Positions 4,608-5,362 of a DNA stretch of 5,362 bases are shown piece after piece (position 1 is the stretch's first letter; each line of letters opens with the position of its first letter). The notes below the pieces were generated by a model, which saw nothing but the letters and a program-made list of their open reading frames with translations, was not told the origin of the DNA and did no database searches. The stretch is taken from positions 1 through 5,362 of the forward strand of contig JAECRX010000102.1 in assembly GCA_016292335.1 (NCBI GenBank), written 5' to 3'. Position numbers and translations under genes: made by a program. This DNA is from Candidatus Sifarchaeum subterraneum (GTDB lineage Archaea > Asgardarchaeota > Sifarchaeia > Sifarchaeales > Sifarchaeaceae).

Positions 4608-5362
4608 TCTTTCGAAGAAACTCTTAGGTTTTTCATGGGCGCATTTGGCCCATGGCACCTTTACCTCTATCCATGGAACTCTTGAGTTTTCGGGCGAGTT
4701 AATTAACGCATATCCTGGATCAAAGGCTGTGACACGAGGCCTGAACTCACGGGGTATACCAGCAACCTTTGCATCCTCTTCCGACAATCGAAAAGAGATT
4801 ATGGTTCCTGCTAAATCATGAACAATAGTATTAAGATCCTTAGGTTTGTGCGTAGAAGTAATAAGATCGATATCATATTTTCTTCCCTGCCTTGCTATAT
4901 TGGCAAAAACGTCTGAGACCAAGGTTGCGTACCCTACTGTTCCTGCCTTCCTAGGGACTACGTCATGTGCTTCATCTATAATGATGGAAGTTTTGGGGAC
5001 AATTTGTCTTTTGCTCAAGATTATGTAGGGAATGTGAAGCTCATATCTTGCCCTCAAATATCCACTTAAGTGTGATAGGTAGAAAACGGTTATTTGCCCT
5101 TCTTTCACAAAATTCTCTATCTCTGGCTCTTTATAGCCTGGGACGTCGAATATTTTGAGATTCGCTAATGATCTAAGTTGACCCATCATGTTCTCATACG
5201 ACATCGCATGCATAGTAACTTCTTCTCCGTCTCCTACCCACTTCATATAGCCTCCTCTAGTAGTTGTTTTCTTTTTTTCTATGGTCTGAATGAAATGCTC
5301 GATGCGAAGTTTCCTGAAGAGATCAAATAGTCTCATCAAACCATCTCTTGCTCTGTCGGTCA
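4587..5362 (-). CDS. HerA/FtsK-type P-loop ATPase, C-terminal part (5' end outside window)
   Basis: The frame is open to the right edge, giving 257 visible residues. The TTG/ATG pair at 5339/5336 is not taken as a start because coding-like sequence (TDRARDG) continues upstream and the Walker A motif is absent, so it must lie further out. Visible HerA features in order are Walker B with the catalytic glutamate, TSIIIDEAHDVVPR (4950-4991); IARQGRKYDIDLITSTHKP, matching the HerA IAREGRKxGxxLxxxTQRP block with its arginine-finger region; and IISFRLSEEDA, matching the HerA strand before the C-terminal lid. HerA-type proteins are hexameric DNA translocases that pair with NurA in end resection or with various nucleases in defence and conjugation. 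Here THKP replaces the usual TQRP. No NurA is visible. The neighbouring PLD gene is a conceivable nuclease partner, but it is on the opposite strand and convergent, so co-expression is not implied. Confidence 0.83.
   Translation of the reverse strand, partial: TDRARDGLMRLFDLFRKLRIEHFIQTIEKKKTTTRGGYMKWVGDGEEVTMHAMSYENMMGQLRSLANLKIFDVPGYKEPEIENFVKEGQITVFYLSHLSGYLRARYELHIPYIILSKRQIVPKTSIIIDEAHDVVPRKAGTVGYATLVSDVFANIARQGRKYDIDLITSTHKPKDLNTIVHDLAGTIISFRLSEEDAKVAGIPREFRPRVTAFDPGYALINSPENSRVPWIEVKVPWAKCAHEKPKSFFERLTQLQS

Noticed and set aside
4846..5028. Plus-strand open frame of 60 codons
   Set aside because: It is antisense to the Walker B and arginine-finger region of the HerA-type ATPase; its hydrophobic look comes from that complement.
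1..5362. CRISPR array, tRNA, rRNA or insertion sequence
   Set aside because: I saw no regularly spaced repeats, no cloverleaf-type segment, and no transposase or terminal inverted repeats; short gaps leave little space for RNA genes.

Overview
The window reads as archaeal chromosomal DNA, AT-rich and gene-dense. Four points support an archaeon: a MazG-type pyrophosphohydrolase ending in a cysteine cluster, a LigD/PriS-type primase-polymerase, a HerA-type ATPase, and TATA-like boxes about 26 bp from start codons with little room for leaders. The lineage cannot be fixed from sequence alone; a Thermoproteota/Bathyarchaeia-like organism is a guess.

Layout. Bases 1-136 hold the 3' end of a MazG-family gene (+). 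A 92-bp gap with small inverted repeats leads to a 150-residue membrane protein (229-681, +). A two-gene minus-strand unit follows: a stand-alone primase-polymerase (1646-2476) and then a methyltransferase with an N-terminal Myb/SANT-like domain (634-1611). The methyltransferase 3' end overlaps the membrane-protein gene by 48 bp. A 30-bp gap that looks like a back-to-back leaderless promoter separates this unit from two plus-strand frames. The first (2507-3028) encodes a membrane anchor and two PEGA-like beta repeats; the second (about 3021-4607) encodes a two-HKD phospholipase-D-type protein. The second beta repeat seems to be finished in the second frame, so these are probably one gene split by a +1 shift or two translationally coupled halves. 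A HerA/FtsK-type ATPase (4587 to the window edge, -) overlaps the PLD frame tail-to-tail by 21 bp; its Walker A half lies outside the window.

How the genes may work together (inference). Between the MazG tail and the HerA gene lie a DNA-synthesis enzyme, a nucleic-acid-type methyltransferase with its own likely DNA-binding domain, and a membrane-anchored PLD-type phosphodiesterase. No Ku, ligase, integrase, transposase or CRISPR array is visible. The set suits an accessory DNA-processing, repair or defence locus, but only the primase-polymerase and methyltransferase have a shared transcription unit supported by the sequence. The main points to re-examine are the broken anchor/PLD gene, the SANT-methyltransferase fusion and its pairing with the primase-polymerase, and the compact divergent promoter.
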